Source of the DNA: Armigeres subalbatus
Taxonomy: Eukaryota; Arthropoda; Insecta; Diptera; Culicidae
Assembly: GCF_024139115.2 (NCBI RefSeq)
Contig: NC_085140.1
Location: 160,420,452 to 160,484,451, forward strand
DNA length: 64,000 bases
Reading direction: 5' to 3'
The stretch's first letter is position 1; each line of letters starts with the position of its first letter. The notes beneath the pieces were generated by a model. It saw only the letters and a program-made list of their open reading frames with translations, had not been told where the DNA came from and made no database searches. Made by a program: the position numbers and the translations under genes. Below are positions 22,308-33,564 of this stretch, in pieces.

Positions 22308-22749
22308 AGCATTAGCATTAGCATTTAGCAGTTCGCACAAATTCGTAGGTGGTACAAGCCAAGACTATTGTATGAGAGTGCATCACTTTCATCCGTTACC
22401 ACAGATATTGATTTGGGACTAATCACTAACTCTTAGATGGAAGCAATGTACTCTCCAATAGTCGAGATCTGTCCTGGCCACGTCCTTGCGATTACTGAGG
22501 AAGGGGAAGGATGTTTTGTTGGACACCTACTTAAGAAAGATGCAGAGAACTCTACGACCTCTCATAGGTGCCACGGGAGGTTTTGGGATTGTGTGGAAGG
22601 TTATAACAGTAGGAATCGTTTTGGTAGAACGTGAAACACAGAAAGAGCTAAGATAGAAATACAAAGTAGGAAAGGGACGAGCCTGGAATTGAACCCACGA
22701 CCTCCTGCTTATAAGGCAGAAGCGGTAGCCACTAGACCACCGAGCTCGC
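22308..22749 (-). mobile_element. tRNA-derived SINE (tRNA-Ile-like head), copy 2
   Basis: The same family as 2,549-2,987, about 95% alike by eye, with the tRNA-like head at the right (minus-strand 5' end) and a GCTAAT-type tail at the left. A perfect 24-bp target-site duplication lies at 22,284-22,307 and 22,750-22,773, so insertion was comparatively recent. The ORF at 22,437-22,634 is the counterpart of that in copy 1 and is not a gene. Confidence 0.92.
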
Positions 22750-22956
22750 CCTTTTTGAAGAGCTTGGCCTTCTGGGTATTAAACATAACTTTTTGGCGAC
22801 ATACATTGCATATGACGGAAACCCTTGTCCCTTGCATGCTATCAGATTTGTGTATTTTAACAAAAATTCTCTATGGATCGTATTGATCATTATGGAAAGA
22901 TCCTCAAAATTTATTTCGAAGCATCCAAAGCAAAATTGAATCACATTATCGAGAAA

Positions 22957-23260
22957 CTTCTTCTTATTATTATTAGCATTAGCATTTATTATTAGCATTA
23001 CATCAGGGACATTGCCGCATTGCTGCTTAGTGTTCATTCCGCACTTCCACAGTTATTAACCGTGAGGTTTCCAAGCCAAGTTACCATTTTTGCATTGGTA
23101 CATCATGAGGCTCACACGCTGATACTTTTATGCCTAGGGAAGTCGACAAAATTTCCAAACCGAAAATTGCCTAGGCCAGCACCGGGAATCGAACCAAGCG
23201 ACCCTCAGCATGGTCTTGCTTTATAACCGCGCATCTTACCGCTAGGCTAAGGAGGGCCCC
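22957..23260 (-). mobile_element. Feilai-like SINE, minus strand
   Basis: Reverse complement of the 4,311-4,604 type: tRNA-like head near 23,260-23,180 (a B-box-like GGTTCGATTCC reads on the minus strand), body with the GGAAACCTCACGGTTAATAA-type stretch, and a 3' tail of TAATAATAA, GCTAAT and AAGAAG words at 22,957-23,005. The tail is more complex than in the other copies. Confidence 0.8.
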
Positions 23261-23327
23261 ATTCGAGAAAATACATATATACATATCCATTTTACACAAT
23301 TCGGGGAAAATAACAAAATGTCAATTA

Positions 23328-24220
23328 CCGTCGTGCGGGGCTTCTTTTGAAAAATCGGGGGCTACTTTGGACATTTTGAAACAAGAACTATAACGTAAAC
23401 TACCGTGCGGGACCGAAATCCGTACAGCACCGAAATTCGTCCACCTCATGAGATATCAATAAATTAAGAGAGGTTAAAGGTAATTAATATAGGAATAATT
23501 AATCTTATTCTGTTCAGATACTTGACAGTAAGCTTTTAGGGCATATAATTGAAAAGAAGGCTTTGAAATTAAAACCACAAAAATCAAAAACAAATCTCCA
23601 CCCACCAAACGCGGAGTTTGTGCCGCCATCTTGTTTTCGGATAGAGCATAATTGCACCAAAAGTAACTGTGTTTTAATTGCTAATTGCAAATCATTACAT
23701 AAGATAAGCGGAATACAAATCGACAGGATCGCTTCTCAAGGTGCATATCGAACTATTTACAGTGGTAAATCAGTAGTCAATCAGGTTGTTTCAATTTAGA
23801 TATTTAGTTAAGAAATAGCTGTACGGATTTTGATCCTTTGATTCGAAATCCGTCCACGGTGGACGGATTTCGAGTGAGGAGTAGTTGATTTAATTCATTA
23901 TTTTATCATGTTTTTCGTAGTTTTTAATGAGTAAATGTGAAACACTTCAAAAGTAGAAGCCTTCATGCGCCTGTGTCAATGACAAACGTTTTATTTACAT
24001 TCTATTCCTATTTTCTAATGACTTTTTCATATACGAAGGTGCTTAAGTGTACGAATTTCGATACCCCACTACTATCAAATTGCCATTATCACCATTCAGG
24101 TGTCTTGTTGAAAGTTGGATGGCTACTTTCTGTTTCAAATTAGGTATTTTTCGTTTAGTTTTTTTAGAAAATCAAAAATCCAAAGTAGCCCCCGGAGTCA
24201 AAAGAAGCCCCGCACGACGG
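23328..24220. mobile_element. TA-flanked MITE with CCGTCGTGCGGGGCTTC ends
   Basis: Inverted ends of about 45 bp, CCGTCGTGCGGGGCTTCTTT inward to GGGGGCTACTTTGGA, match with few changes. TA is present outside both ends (23,326-23,327 and 24,221-24,222). The interior holds a second inverted-repeat unit at 23,402-23,880. The 78-codon ORF at 23,563-23,799 resembles no known protein. Confidence 0.88.
23402..23880. repeat. Nested inverted-repeat unit inside the MITE
   Basis: GGACCGAAATCCGTACAG (23,410) and the reverse complement of CTGTACGGATTTTGATCC (23,819) match at 16 of 18. Near 23,845 lies a palindrome with arms CGAAATCCGTCCA and TGGACGGATTTCG around CGG. This is probably a younger element nested in the outer MITE, or subterminal repeats of it. 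Confidence 0.5.
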
Positions 24221-24222
24221 TA

Positions 24223-27200
24223 TGTCAAACAGTCAACATTCTTCATTGTGCTTCAGCAAACACAGTACTAAATCTTCTATGAACCATGTCCCTTAATACT
24301 TATACCACACTTCACCGTTCAACCACCACCGTTAATCAATGCCTCAATTACCAACGGAAGATATCGACGATTAAGGCGACCAAACGATTCGAAACGATAC
24401 GAATTTCACCCACACTTGCTCCATTGGTTGTCATGTTCTAAGCCTTTCGACGAAAATTCACCCTTCTTTACTAAACCAAGCAACAACAGCAAGCACCCAA
24501 ACGGTGCTCTCGTTTGCCATTGATCCAACAATATCCAGCGATAAGATTTATGTAACGAGACATAATCTCACTAATAACCGCAACAATACCGACAAACTCA
24601 TACGCCGGTGGTCGTCTCGTACCATTGACCATTTTACGGAGACTTCACGATGGTTCACCCACAGCCGCACGGTAGCAGGGCAGTACCGTAAGAGTTTTTC
24701 ACGCCACTTGGCTGTTGTTGGCTCTAAAATAGCACCATCAGAACTTTCGGTGAGCAATTTTCGATGCGGTGCGGCGGTGGTGGGGAAACGAAGCATTCCA
24801 GTTCACACATTTCGAAAAATGGAGCAAAAATTATGCCCTACTGTCACTTACGGAGCACGACCTGCTGGGAGTCTTTAGTAAATATGTGGTACACGGGTAA
24901 AGAAAATGTCTGCAGATGACCGAAAACTGCTCCCCGGAGTGTTGTCTGGGAATCGTTTCACATTTTTCGTACGTCATCTCCCCGGCTGGCTGGTTCATGT
25001 GAACGATGATGGTGGACGCCTACATACTTTATTGTCAACGCCACACCACACACCGCACCGGCAGCATTAGCCTTGCCGAACATAATGGCCGACGAGGGTG
25101 GCGGTTAGCGCCCTGGTCACGGTAGTTAGAAAAGCATCAAGCCCAGAAGAAAATTGTTTCCGCTTTGATCAGTGAGCCGCTTTTGATCAATGAAGGCAAA
25201 GTCGGGTAAATTTCATTACTTGCTGAGTGCAGGGATGTGTTGTGACATAGGTGAGGTCACCAAATTAATTTACCTGCTGTCACTTCTGGTGGCCCTCTTA
25301 CTTCCTAACGTGTGTACAACCGAGTTTTTTTTTCGAACGGAGGGAAAAGGGAACTTTTACATGTGATTTTTCACACTGAATCACATTGGCGTAATTAGGG
25401 AATGCAAATGTGGGATTTTTTTTATCTTTTGAAATAGGTACCTTCCTGTAAAAAGATCACATTGACATAATATATAAAATGTATTAAAAACAAGTTACAT
25501 GAGATTTGCGTTTATTATTTTGAAAATGCGACGAAAGAGCTTTGGGAAGATCTTTGAATACTACTCCTAAATCCACTTCAATTGTCCTGGCTACACGCAT
25601 GCTGATACACGAGACATAATTTTTAAAGCTTTTTCACCGCTTTTCGCCAATTACTCCTCGCAATGCAAGTCAAGCAAAGCCTTGGTTTATCCACTGACAC
25701 CTCGGAAAATTTACTAAATACAAAGGGTATGAACATTTTTGGGGTGACTCGAAAAAAATATAACATCATCCTACACAATACCACACTTACTCTCTCCACT
25801 GCTGTCCAGTTCAAGCCATAGTACAGTGCTGCGGAAAACTGGGACTAGCGAATTCCCATAAACATTATCCGCCGGCTGGGAGAATAAAATCGGGATCTGC
25901 TGAACGTGAGAGGAAAACATTTGAAAATTCGATACAGTTGCTCGGATCCAAAACTGACCAATCATTTCGCCCTAGCCGCTAACCGCACGTATCGATTCGC
26001 ACTAATCCACTGCAATCGGAAATAATCAGGAATCTTGCACAAATATCCAGCTGCCGTATATCAATCGTCCTTGAAATTTCACTAATTCGTTCCGAACGGG
26101 CAGTAGATTGGGTACACATCGTCCGCTATTTCGTTACCACTTCCTGTTCATCATGAGCCGATGTAGGTATTATAATCGATTATTCGAGTGCTTCCAGCTT
26201 CAAGCTTATTCTAAACACTTTTATATGTTTTTCGGAACAGATATTGTTATGTTTGACCTTGAACCAATATGAAGTCGAACCCATCACTTCCTAGCCGGAA
26301 AAACAACTTCACCGTCCACGTGGCCAGCTGAACAATTTCGATGCCTATTACCATCCGACCTAGATTGATGGGGTGGGAGGGTGCTCGAACGGTTCCTCCG
26401 CGTTGATTGCCAATGGGGTCTACTCTGGAACTCCAGATATGAATGGATGGCATAGATTTGCGGCCAATACTCGGACACAGCGATGTACGGGCGCTGCTGC
26501 CTAGAAGGGGGATGCCATGCCAGCATAATATCCGGATTAGTTTTTGTGCGGGGGATGGAGTACGCTGCTTTCACACTGAATTGGGCTCGGGGTATTCGAA
26601 ACAAGTGGAGCTTGAAACCGCATTGCTAAATGGATGGTGACGATACGTCCGGCTTCGAATGAGACGGATAGCGAGAAAATACATTTGTGATCCGATTCTG
26701 TAGATGTGTGCGCTGGAAATTATTGTTTTACCGTTGGTTTGAATGCTTTCACCGTAGGGTTATGCTTGATGGATTAGGACCGTTGAATGGGGAATTATTT
26801 AGTGATAACACGGATAGGGGAAAATATTGAAATTTTCGGGTAAATTAATGCACATTAAATGAATGCCATAATAAAGCATGACATGATTTCCTTTATTTTT
26901 TTTTGTAAAAGGACACAGTTTTGCTTACCTTCAAAGTTAACTTATTTTTGTTATTTCACCCGGAACAAACAAAAAATCAATAAAAAAGCTGGTTCCAAAC
27001 AAATGAAATGACAAGACAACAGCTCTCATCACTGACTGGGAAGTTGGAAAGGATACCTACATGGGAAACTACGAAGTGAAAATCGTGGAAATCTACGCTG
27101 CACATATTCAATTCTCTCTACGCCATTGTTCTAGTTTGAACTCCAGACTTCTGAGCAGTTTCGAGATCGACCAGGACAACGAACAGTATAACGATTACAG

Positions 27201-27785
27201 GCTGTTAACATAAGTAATTCTGAATCTACACCTCAATGTACGGGAAGTGTTATCAACACAAATATATCTCCTATAGTCGGTAGCTGAATTGCCTGGGATA
27301 TTCCTTCCATGAGAAAGAAATCGCCGAGCATTTTTGTTGAATTGCCAATCGTACAATTGAAATTACATTATCATCAAATGGTAGTAGTTGTCGTTGAAAC
27401 AGAACACAGAATAGTGGGAACCAATTCCGGAGAATCCAAAGAATTAAAATGTGTCCTAGAAAACAGCGACTTTATAAATCACATCTCTGGATATTCAGAA
27501 ACATCCGGACGACCACTTACTGATCATTCGGGATCACTGAATTATTCTTGCATGGTTTAGTTCTCACAAGACTCACAAGACAATAGTACCCAAAATTGCT
27601 TAGTAATAGGAACTGGTGCAAAGGACGACAAAAATTAAGCAAAATCATTTTTTTAAATTATGGTTTGTTTGATTTGGAGGAGATTAAAGGTGTTATAGTA
27701 TCATATGAGTGTGATGTGCCACTTGGTGTATAATCCACTAATGCGACAACTGGTGCTATAGCAACGACTGGTGCATCTACCCTAA
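24223..27785. other. 3.5-kb stretch with no recognised gene
   Basis: Mixed-composition DNA, richer in GC around 24,480-25,100 and 26,280-26,600 than the repeat blocks. ORFs reach 124 codons (24,504-24,878, plus) and 106 codons (26,284-26,604, minus), but none shows domain wording, codon regularity or neighbours. An AGGGTAGATGCACCAGT-type end on the minus strand near 27,783, with further ACTGGTGC words inside, hints at one more MITE whose other end I could not find. Confidence 0.4.
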
Positions 27786-28163
27786 TTGTTCGCCTTCTTG
27801 CATATCATATCATCACTTTTTGGCCTTGCAAAATTTGCAAAAAAGAATCACAGGGGTTGTCTACAAGACCCGCTCGACGAAAACTATCACTCAGAAATAG
27901 ATGAATTCACGGAAACACTTTTTCTTAGTATTTTATTATCTAAATTGAATTTATACATTGAATATACTAAAATCTATTCTTCCGATGAGTAATTTTAAGC
28001 ATGACTATGAATAACTTGGTTTTAGCGTTAGCGATATCTTTTTTGACTTTTCCAAAGCGCATGCCACTGTTGTTGTTGTCGTTTTCCGTTTTACTGATGT
28101 TGAAAACAGAACCAAATAATATTTAATTTTTATGCCTAATGTTGTGCCAAACTGTTCGGTGAA

Positions 28164-30321
28164 ATGGATGCAGTGCGCCAAGATCTGGGTGACGAGCTTA
28201 TCATGAAATTGGATGATAAGTGAGATCTTTTTCTCCTCAAAATGTTCTTTTTATTTTCGACCCGGATTAGAGGACCTTATGCAGACAAGAACAATTGAAT
28301 TTATCTCCATTTATTTCCTATTTTTAATAGATCACCAGATCAACACTGTAGAAACATTCCTTCTACTGACTCAGGACATGGTTATGCGTGATCTTGGATT
28401 AAAACTTAGCTCATGGTTGCGGACAGACAGAGCTCAGCAGGCATTGCGAAGTAAAGGTTGCTCGACGACATCTTTGCAAGATTCAACCAATAAGAAACGA
28501 CACACAATGGATGAGGACATTCAAATAAGTCCTTCAGAAATCAAGGGCATCCTTGAATCGGAGCTGAGCTGCCAGACATTGTTGTACGGGAAGCTTGCAG
28601 AAGGGCGAGCGCTTCAGAAAAACGAGAAAAATCTAATCTAAAAATCTAATCTGCCGTACAATTTGTCCCAAAGTATTCAACAGTGCGATGAAAATTTGAA
28701 GGTAAGTTTTTGCTCTGCTTAATCTTTAAACAACACTATTGGTTCTCTCATTTCTAGAAAGATCACTCCTAACGAGAAACAAAAGTTGGCGAAGGCCATC
28801 GTTGAAGCTTTCGATTGTCTGAAATGCTAGATCAGTGAACGTGCATAAATTACCCCAACTTGTAGGATTAGCGAGATTTCATAAAAAAATACCATGCATT
28901 TCTTATTAAATTTAAGCGTAGCGCTATTTATGGATGGTCCCTGAGTTAGGTTTCCAAAGGGATTTGTTGTAAATTAAGAATGAAAGTTTTTGTTTTATTT
29001 TTATATAAGAAAATTATTCAGAGCCTTTTAGCACAGACAAACAGACGTAACACTAGAGAAATTACCATTAACTATGACTTGAACGATCAATTTGAATTTG
29101 ATTGATTGCGCGTTTCACAACTAGAGGCGCTAGCGTCGTTATCCTTCGGGTTTGACATTTTACTCTAGCCTTCTTGTGACAGTGTCACACGAAACATTGT
29201 TTCGTGTAACATGCTCGCAAGATGGTGGTAGAGGAGTTGAACGATGGATTTTTTAGAAAAAAAAATATCAAGCTGTTACGTCTGTTTGTCTGTGCATTTA
29301 GTCTTCATTAAAGTAAGAAGTAAGTAAGAAGAATTAATGCTATTCCATTTATTTAATTCTACCATTATTATTCATTCGTTTCAGGATGATTTTTTTTTGG
29401 AAATGTAAAAGGATCTCACACCGGATTTATTCAAAATTGGATCCGAAACTACAAATCAAAACAAAACCCAGCTAAGCGGATTCGTCAACAGAAATTAAAG
29501 TTATCTGATGAAGAAGTTAGAGCATGCGAGGAACTATGCGCCACGCCAGTTCACTCCAAATTATATCCACGAGTAATGCAGCTACTGACAACAACTTTCC
29601 GGTACAGGCAATCGATAAGAGCCTCTAACAAATCAAGTTCTGAAATTTTGTCCGAATTTCCATGTTTATTGGATGAAGACGCGGTAAGACATATAATCCG
29701 TCTTTATATTGCAAATAATGTTTGTTGATTTTTAGATCCATCAGGAATTTGAGCTCATGTTTCCAAATCAGCAAAACGCAACAAGCTTCGAGTCCATCAT
29801 TCCGTTGTGTTGCTCATGCTCAAGCATGAATTCGATGAAATTGCGAATGGTAAGTTATAGTGTAAGGTAAACCGCAGATTATGCTATGAAATTTATTTTT
29901 ATTTTATATGTTTTCAGATGGAATTCGAGCTTTAGCTAAAATTTCCTCTGAGCTTACACAACAAGGCGCACGTAAATCAGACTTAGAAGATCTACCACCG
30001 ATTGAGGACTTCTTATCATTTTTCGTCCGATGGCGTCAGGAGGACAAAAATTTGGACTGCTTCTTAACGAATTTGATTGACACAGTGCCTTATGTCTTCT
30101 GTGACACTTTCTCTTTCGCAGAGGGTGTATACTATGCGATAATCAACTGTACAGCTTTGCATATCGGGCATAGTTTTCTCCTGGCTTTTGATGTCGTACT
30201 CAAGTCGTATAAGATCTTCAACTATCCAGTTCAATCCAAGGCAAAGAAAGTTCTAAGTTTCTTTGATATACTTGTTTACGATGTATGTAAATTCAGCCGA
30301 GCTGCTTCTGGTAATAATTAA
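28164..30321 (+). pseudogene. Degraded multi-exon host gene copy (SAM-like N-terminus, unknown product)
   Basis: I cannot name this gene. Exon-like blocks with intron borders run in order: 28,164-28,218 (donor GTGAG); 28,331-28,641 (acceptor TTTTTAATAG; TFLLLTQDMVMRDLGLKL looks like a SAM-domain half); a block ending at donor GTAAGT near 28,704; 28,758-28,830 (acceptor TTTCTAG); 29,385-29,683 (TGFIQNWIRNY; donor GTAAGA); 29,736-29,849 (donor GTAAGT); 29,918-30,321 (DGIRALAKISSEL, AFDVVLKSYKIFNY). The last three resemble a family of uncharacterised insect proteins. A 13-bp tandem duplication at about 28,629-28,654 creates a stop, a TGA precedes the 29.4-kb block, and a one-base shift occurs near 29,766. 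A decayed paralogue is likelier than a live gene, though assembly errors could explain some breaks. Confidence 0.55.
29031..29295. mobile_element. MITE with GCACAGACAAACAGACGTAA ends
   Basis: The inverted ends are identical over 22 bp. The element is 265 bp, has no ORF and sits in the presumed intron between the 28.8-kb and 29.4-kb blocks of the gene remnant. No exact target duplication is evident. Confidence 0.85.
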
Positions 30322-30324
30322 TGC

Positions 30325-30889
30325 GAAAAAATACGGAAATCAATAAGGCTGGCAACCTCATAAAAATGTTTGACAGGTTCGATTTATGTTTTACGTTCCA
30401 TTTTATACTACAAGAATGGTTTCAATAAAAAAAACCATACATCAGTGATTCAGAAACAAACGAAATAAAAACGGAAGTTCGACTCATAAAAAAGCAGATT
30501 TTTTCTTGAAACAATGATTACAAACCTAGAAATTAGCAAAAAAGTTACTAAAATTTACTCACAATATGCCTAAAATCTAGTAATTTTATGACACTGTCAA
30601 TTGCACAGTTTTTTTACCGTTTTTAAGCACGCATAATCTAGTTCTAGGGCAGCAGGAACTGGAACTATTCAGTTTTTGTAGCTCACAACATGTACTAAAA
30701 CAAAATAATTCGGTTAGAATGCATCTGAGTAATCTATATATAAAAATGAGTTCGCATTTCCTTTGAGGCAATATAACTCATGAACGGGATGACCGATTTG
30801 CGAGATTTCCATAATATGATAATGCCTAAAAATCGTCACGTAGTTTCCTGTGATTAGTGGACTAAAGGGGGAAGGGCTGTTTGGGCGAT
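30325..30889. other. AT-rich stretch
   Basis: No gene seen. A dispersed-repeat signature (TATATAAAAATGAGTTCGC, then GAACGGGATGACCGATTTG) begins near 30,733. Confidence 0.5.
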
Positions 30890-31532
30890 TGCCATTTGGA
30901 TGAAAGTTGTTTGGCCGAATATACGAAAGGGTCATTTGGCCGGAAGGGTCATTTTGTCGTAAGGGTCATTTGGCCGAAAGGGTCATTTAGACGAAAAGAT
31001 CGTTTGGACAAAGGGTCGTTTGGCCGAAAGTCTCATTTGGCCGAATAAGACATTTGGCCGAATAGGACAATTGACCGAATAGGTTATTTGAAAAGTGAGA
31101 AGAAGACGTATCACTTCTCACTCCTTATTTCTCACTTTTCGCTTTAAAAAGTGAGAAGCTTGAAGTGAGTAGTGAGACGTCTCCTAATTTCTCACTTTTC
31201 AAATAACCTATTCAGTCAAAGGTCCTATCCGGCCAAATGTCTTATTCGGCCAAATGACTCTTTCGGCCAAATGGGGGAAGGGTCGTTTGGCCGAATGCTA
31301 CTAGGCCGAAAGCTGTTTAGCCGAATATACAATTTGGCCGAACAGACCGTTTGGCCGAAATGGTCATTTGGACGAAAAGATCGTTTGGCCAAAAAGGTCT
31401 TTAGACCGAAAGGGTCATTTGGCCGAAAGGGTAATTTGCCCGAAAGAGTCGTTTGGCTAATCGTTTGGTCGAATAGGACATTTGGCTGAAATGGCCATTT
31501 GAAAATTGAGAAATGAGGAGAGAGAAGTGAGA
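30890..31532. repeat. Foldback array of 17-bp units around a GTGAGAAG palindrome
   Basis: Units TTTGGCCGAAAGGGTCA run forward from 30,890 to 31,090, a palindromic GTGAGAAG/CTTCTCAC block covers 31,085-31,205, the same units run in reverse from 31,206 to 31,275, and forward units resume to about 31,500. Outside the centre, GAATAGGTTATTTGAAAAGT and its complement extend the symmetry, so 30,900-31,275 is one large inverted repeat. The 105- and 113-codon ORFs here read the 17-bp repeats. It continues at 32,846 and 40,011 after two LTR-element insertions. Confidence 0.85.
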
Positions 31533-31865
31533 TGTTGCGAATGCAATGCAGGGTAAATTTGAACATTAATAGAAGGATAATTTATATTAAACTTGAGCGA
31601 CCCCAGTCACATGAAACGTATAAAAACCGCTTAGACGAACTTGTCATACTATAAATTAGGTGCAAGTGAAGAGGTACGCGCAAGGAAATACCAAGTCTTT
31701 TTTCCATATATAGCTACCGAATTTATAAGTTTCATTGTAAATAGTGTATAGTTCAAATAACATACTAAATATTTACAAAGCCTCATAGCGGATCGCAGAC
31801 AACAACGTGTGTGTCATTTCTGCTGAAAGACTCGGTACCTGCTAGTACCTCCGTCGCTTGCCACA
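31533..31865 (+). repeat. 5' LTR of the short LTR element
   Basis: 333 bp, TG...CA termini, containing a CATATATAGCTACCG stretch (possible TATA region) and a matching partner at 32,529. Confidence 0.8.
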
Positions 31866-32528
31866 CTATAAAGAAATTCGTTGATACAATAATACTACGA
31901 ATAATTCACTGATGGCATCGTGGATTCTTGAAGCCTAATCCTGGAAACCGTCACCGCGAGATGCACGACGAAATACTAGGATGTCTTTCATCAGTTTTCA
32001 CTGACCGCCAGAGAGGAATAATCGCCAGGATCGGCTATTGTTAGACAAAGGAGTTGATTAACAACCCGAGCAAGGACTATCATCACAACCTATTTGCGAA
32101 ACAAAGTTACTGTGCGAAGCATTCACATTGTTCTAGATGGCATATATCAGCTTGCAGAAAACCCGTGTGTTATCCCAAACGTACAACAAAATCAAAATCT
32201 TTCGATTGTTCTGGTTCCGCCAGAACCAAAGTGAATGCTTTGGATGCATGCTTAATTCCAATTGCCAGTGTCATAAAACAATAACCATTCAGAAGTGCAG
32301 AGTCAAGTTAAATTTGACTCCTCATATCGCTTAGTCTGACACATTGTTAGCTGTTGAGATAGTAGAGGTGATTGAAAATAATGTATTTTAGGTCAATCGA
32401 GATAACTGTTGTCTGTTGTTTAATATGTTTTATAAGAGATGCGGATTCATAAAAAAAGTGAGTGGATGTTCAAATTCCAAATCAATAATTGTAAAACTTC
32501 CACTGGTCAGAAGTGTTACCGGGAGGAC

Positions 32529-32845
32529 TGTTGCGAATACATCGCAGGATAAATTTGAACATTAATAAAAGGATAATATTTATATTAAACTTGACCAACC
32601 CCAGTCACATGAGACTATAGAAACCGCTTACACGAACATATCAGAAATTAGGTCCGAGTGAAGAGATACGCGCAAGGAAATACCATGTCGTTTTTCCATA
32701 TATAGCTACCGAATTTGTAAGTTTTATTGTAAATAGTGTATAGTTTAAATAATATAATAAATATTTACAAAGCCTCATAGCTGATCGTACACAACAACGT
32801 GTGTGTCATTTCTGCTGGTTACCAGTACCTCCATCGCTTGCAACA
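32529..32845 (+). repeat. 3' LTR of the short LTR element
   Basis: 317 bp, TG...CA termini. It is preceded by a purine-rich CCGGGAGGAC that may be a weak polypurine tract, and it is about 16 bp shorter than its partner through small deletions near the 3' end. Confidence 0.8.
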
Positions 32846-33027
32846 AAGACGCCTCACTTCTCTATCCTCATTTCTCACTTCTCACTGTAAAAAGAGAGTG
32901 GTGCGAAATGGGTAGTGAGACGTCTTACTACTCACTACTCACTTCGCGATTCTCACTTTTGACAGCGAGAAGTGAAAAATGAGGAGTGAGAAGTGAGACA
33001 TCTAACTTCTCACTCCTCATTTCTTAC
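32846..33027. repeat. GTGAGAAG/CTTCTCAC palindromic satellite, middle part
   Basis: Alternating GAGAAGTGAG and CTCACTTCTC words including GAGACGTCTC palindromes. The block is cut at 33,027 by the BEL element and continues at 40,011. Confidence 0.85.
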
Positions 33028-33545
33028 TGTTCTGGCACCACTGCAGCACTCCGGGCAGATGACAGATGCTGAATATAATTCTGGTCCGGGGAGAGGGTTT
33101 GATGAATATAGTAAAACAAACAAACTGTATCGATAAGAGGTAGAGAGCATAATCAACGTGGTCGCTAGAATAATCTTATTGAATCCTTTATTGAATATAT
33201 GAAGTGAATTTGTTTAAATCTAAAAAGGTAGGAAGCCATTAATTATCTAAAATACTATAACCGTACTACGGAAAAAACTATGCGGAATAGCTGCGATATA
33301 GGATTAACGTGATATATTTATCAGATTTATAACCTAAAATACGTTACCTATAGATACGAAAACCGGTCATCTGGCTCTGAATCGTAGTTCGAGTTCGAGT
33401 GTGGAAGAATTGAGGAGGAAATTAATGTGGGTAAATTCGAAAATTTAAGAGTATGAAAATTACTGATTAATAAATAATTTCAGCTTTGAGCAATTCTACC
33501 ATAAACGGTGTCTGCTACAAGGAACCTCTCGAAAGCATCCGAACA
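33028..33545 (+). repeat. 5' LTR of the BEL/Pao element
   Basis: 518 bp from TGTTCTGGCACC to CATCCGAACA. The first about 221 bases are identical to the 3' LTR, while the remaining about 297 differ at roughly 28 positions. The 3' boundary is fixed by the CTTAC duplication at the other end. Confidence 0.93.
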
Positions 33546-33564
33546 CTCTCAAAGATTACCCGGA

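Larger units (their letters stand above)
31533..32845 (+). mobile_element. Short non-autonomous LTR retrotransposon (TRIM/LARD-like)
   Basis: Direct terminal repeats 31,533-31,865 and 32,529-32,845 both start TGTTGCGAAT and end in CA (TTGCCACA / TTGCAACA), about 88-90% alike by eye. The internal 663 bp hold no gag or pol wording; the longest ORF is 76 codons. A 4-bp target duplication with one mismatch (GAGA/AAGA) flanks it, and GTGAGA and CGCCTCAC of the satellite join correctly if it is removed. The LTR divergence makes it older than the BEL element's 5' LTR halves suggest. Confidence 0.8.

Noticed and set aside
24504..24878. 124-codon plus ORF as a gene
   Set aside because: There are no domain motifs, no splice context and an overlapping 82-codon minus ORF; it is most likely chance.
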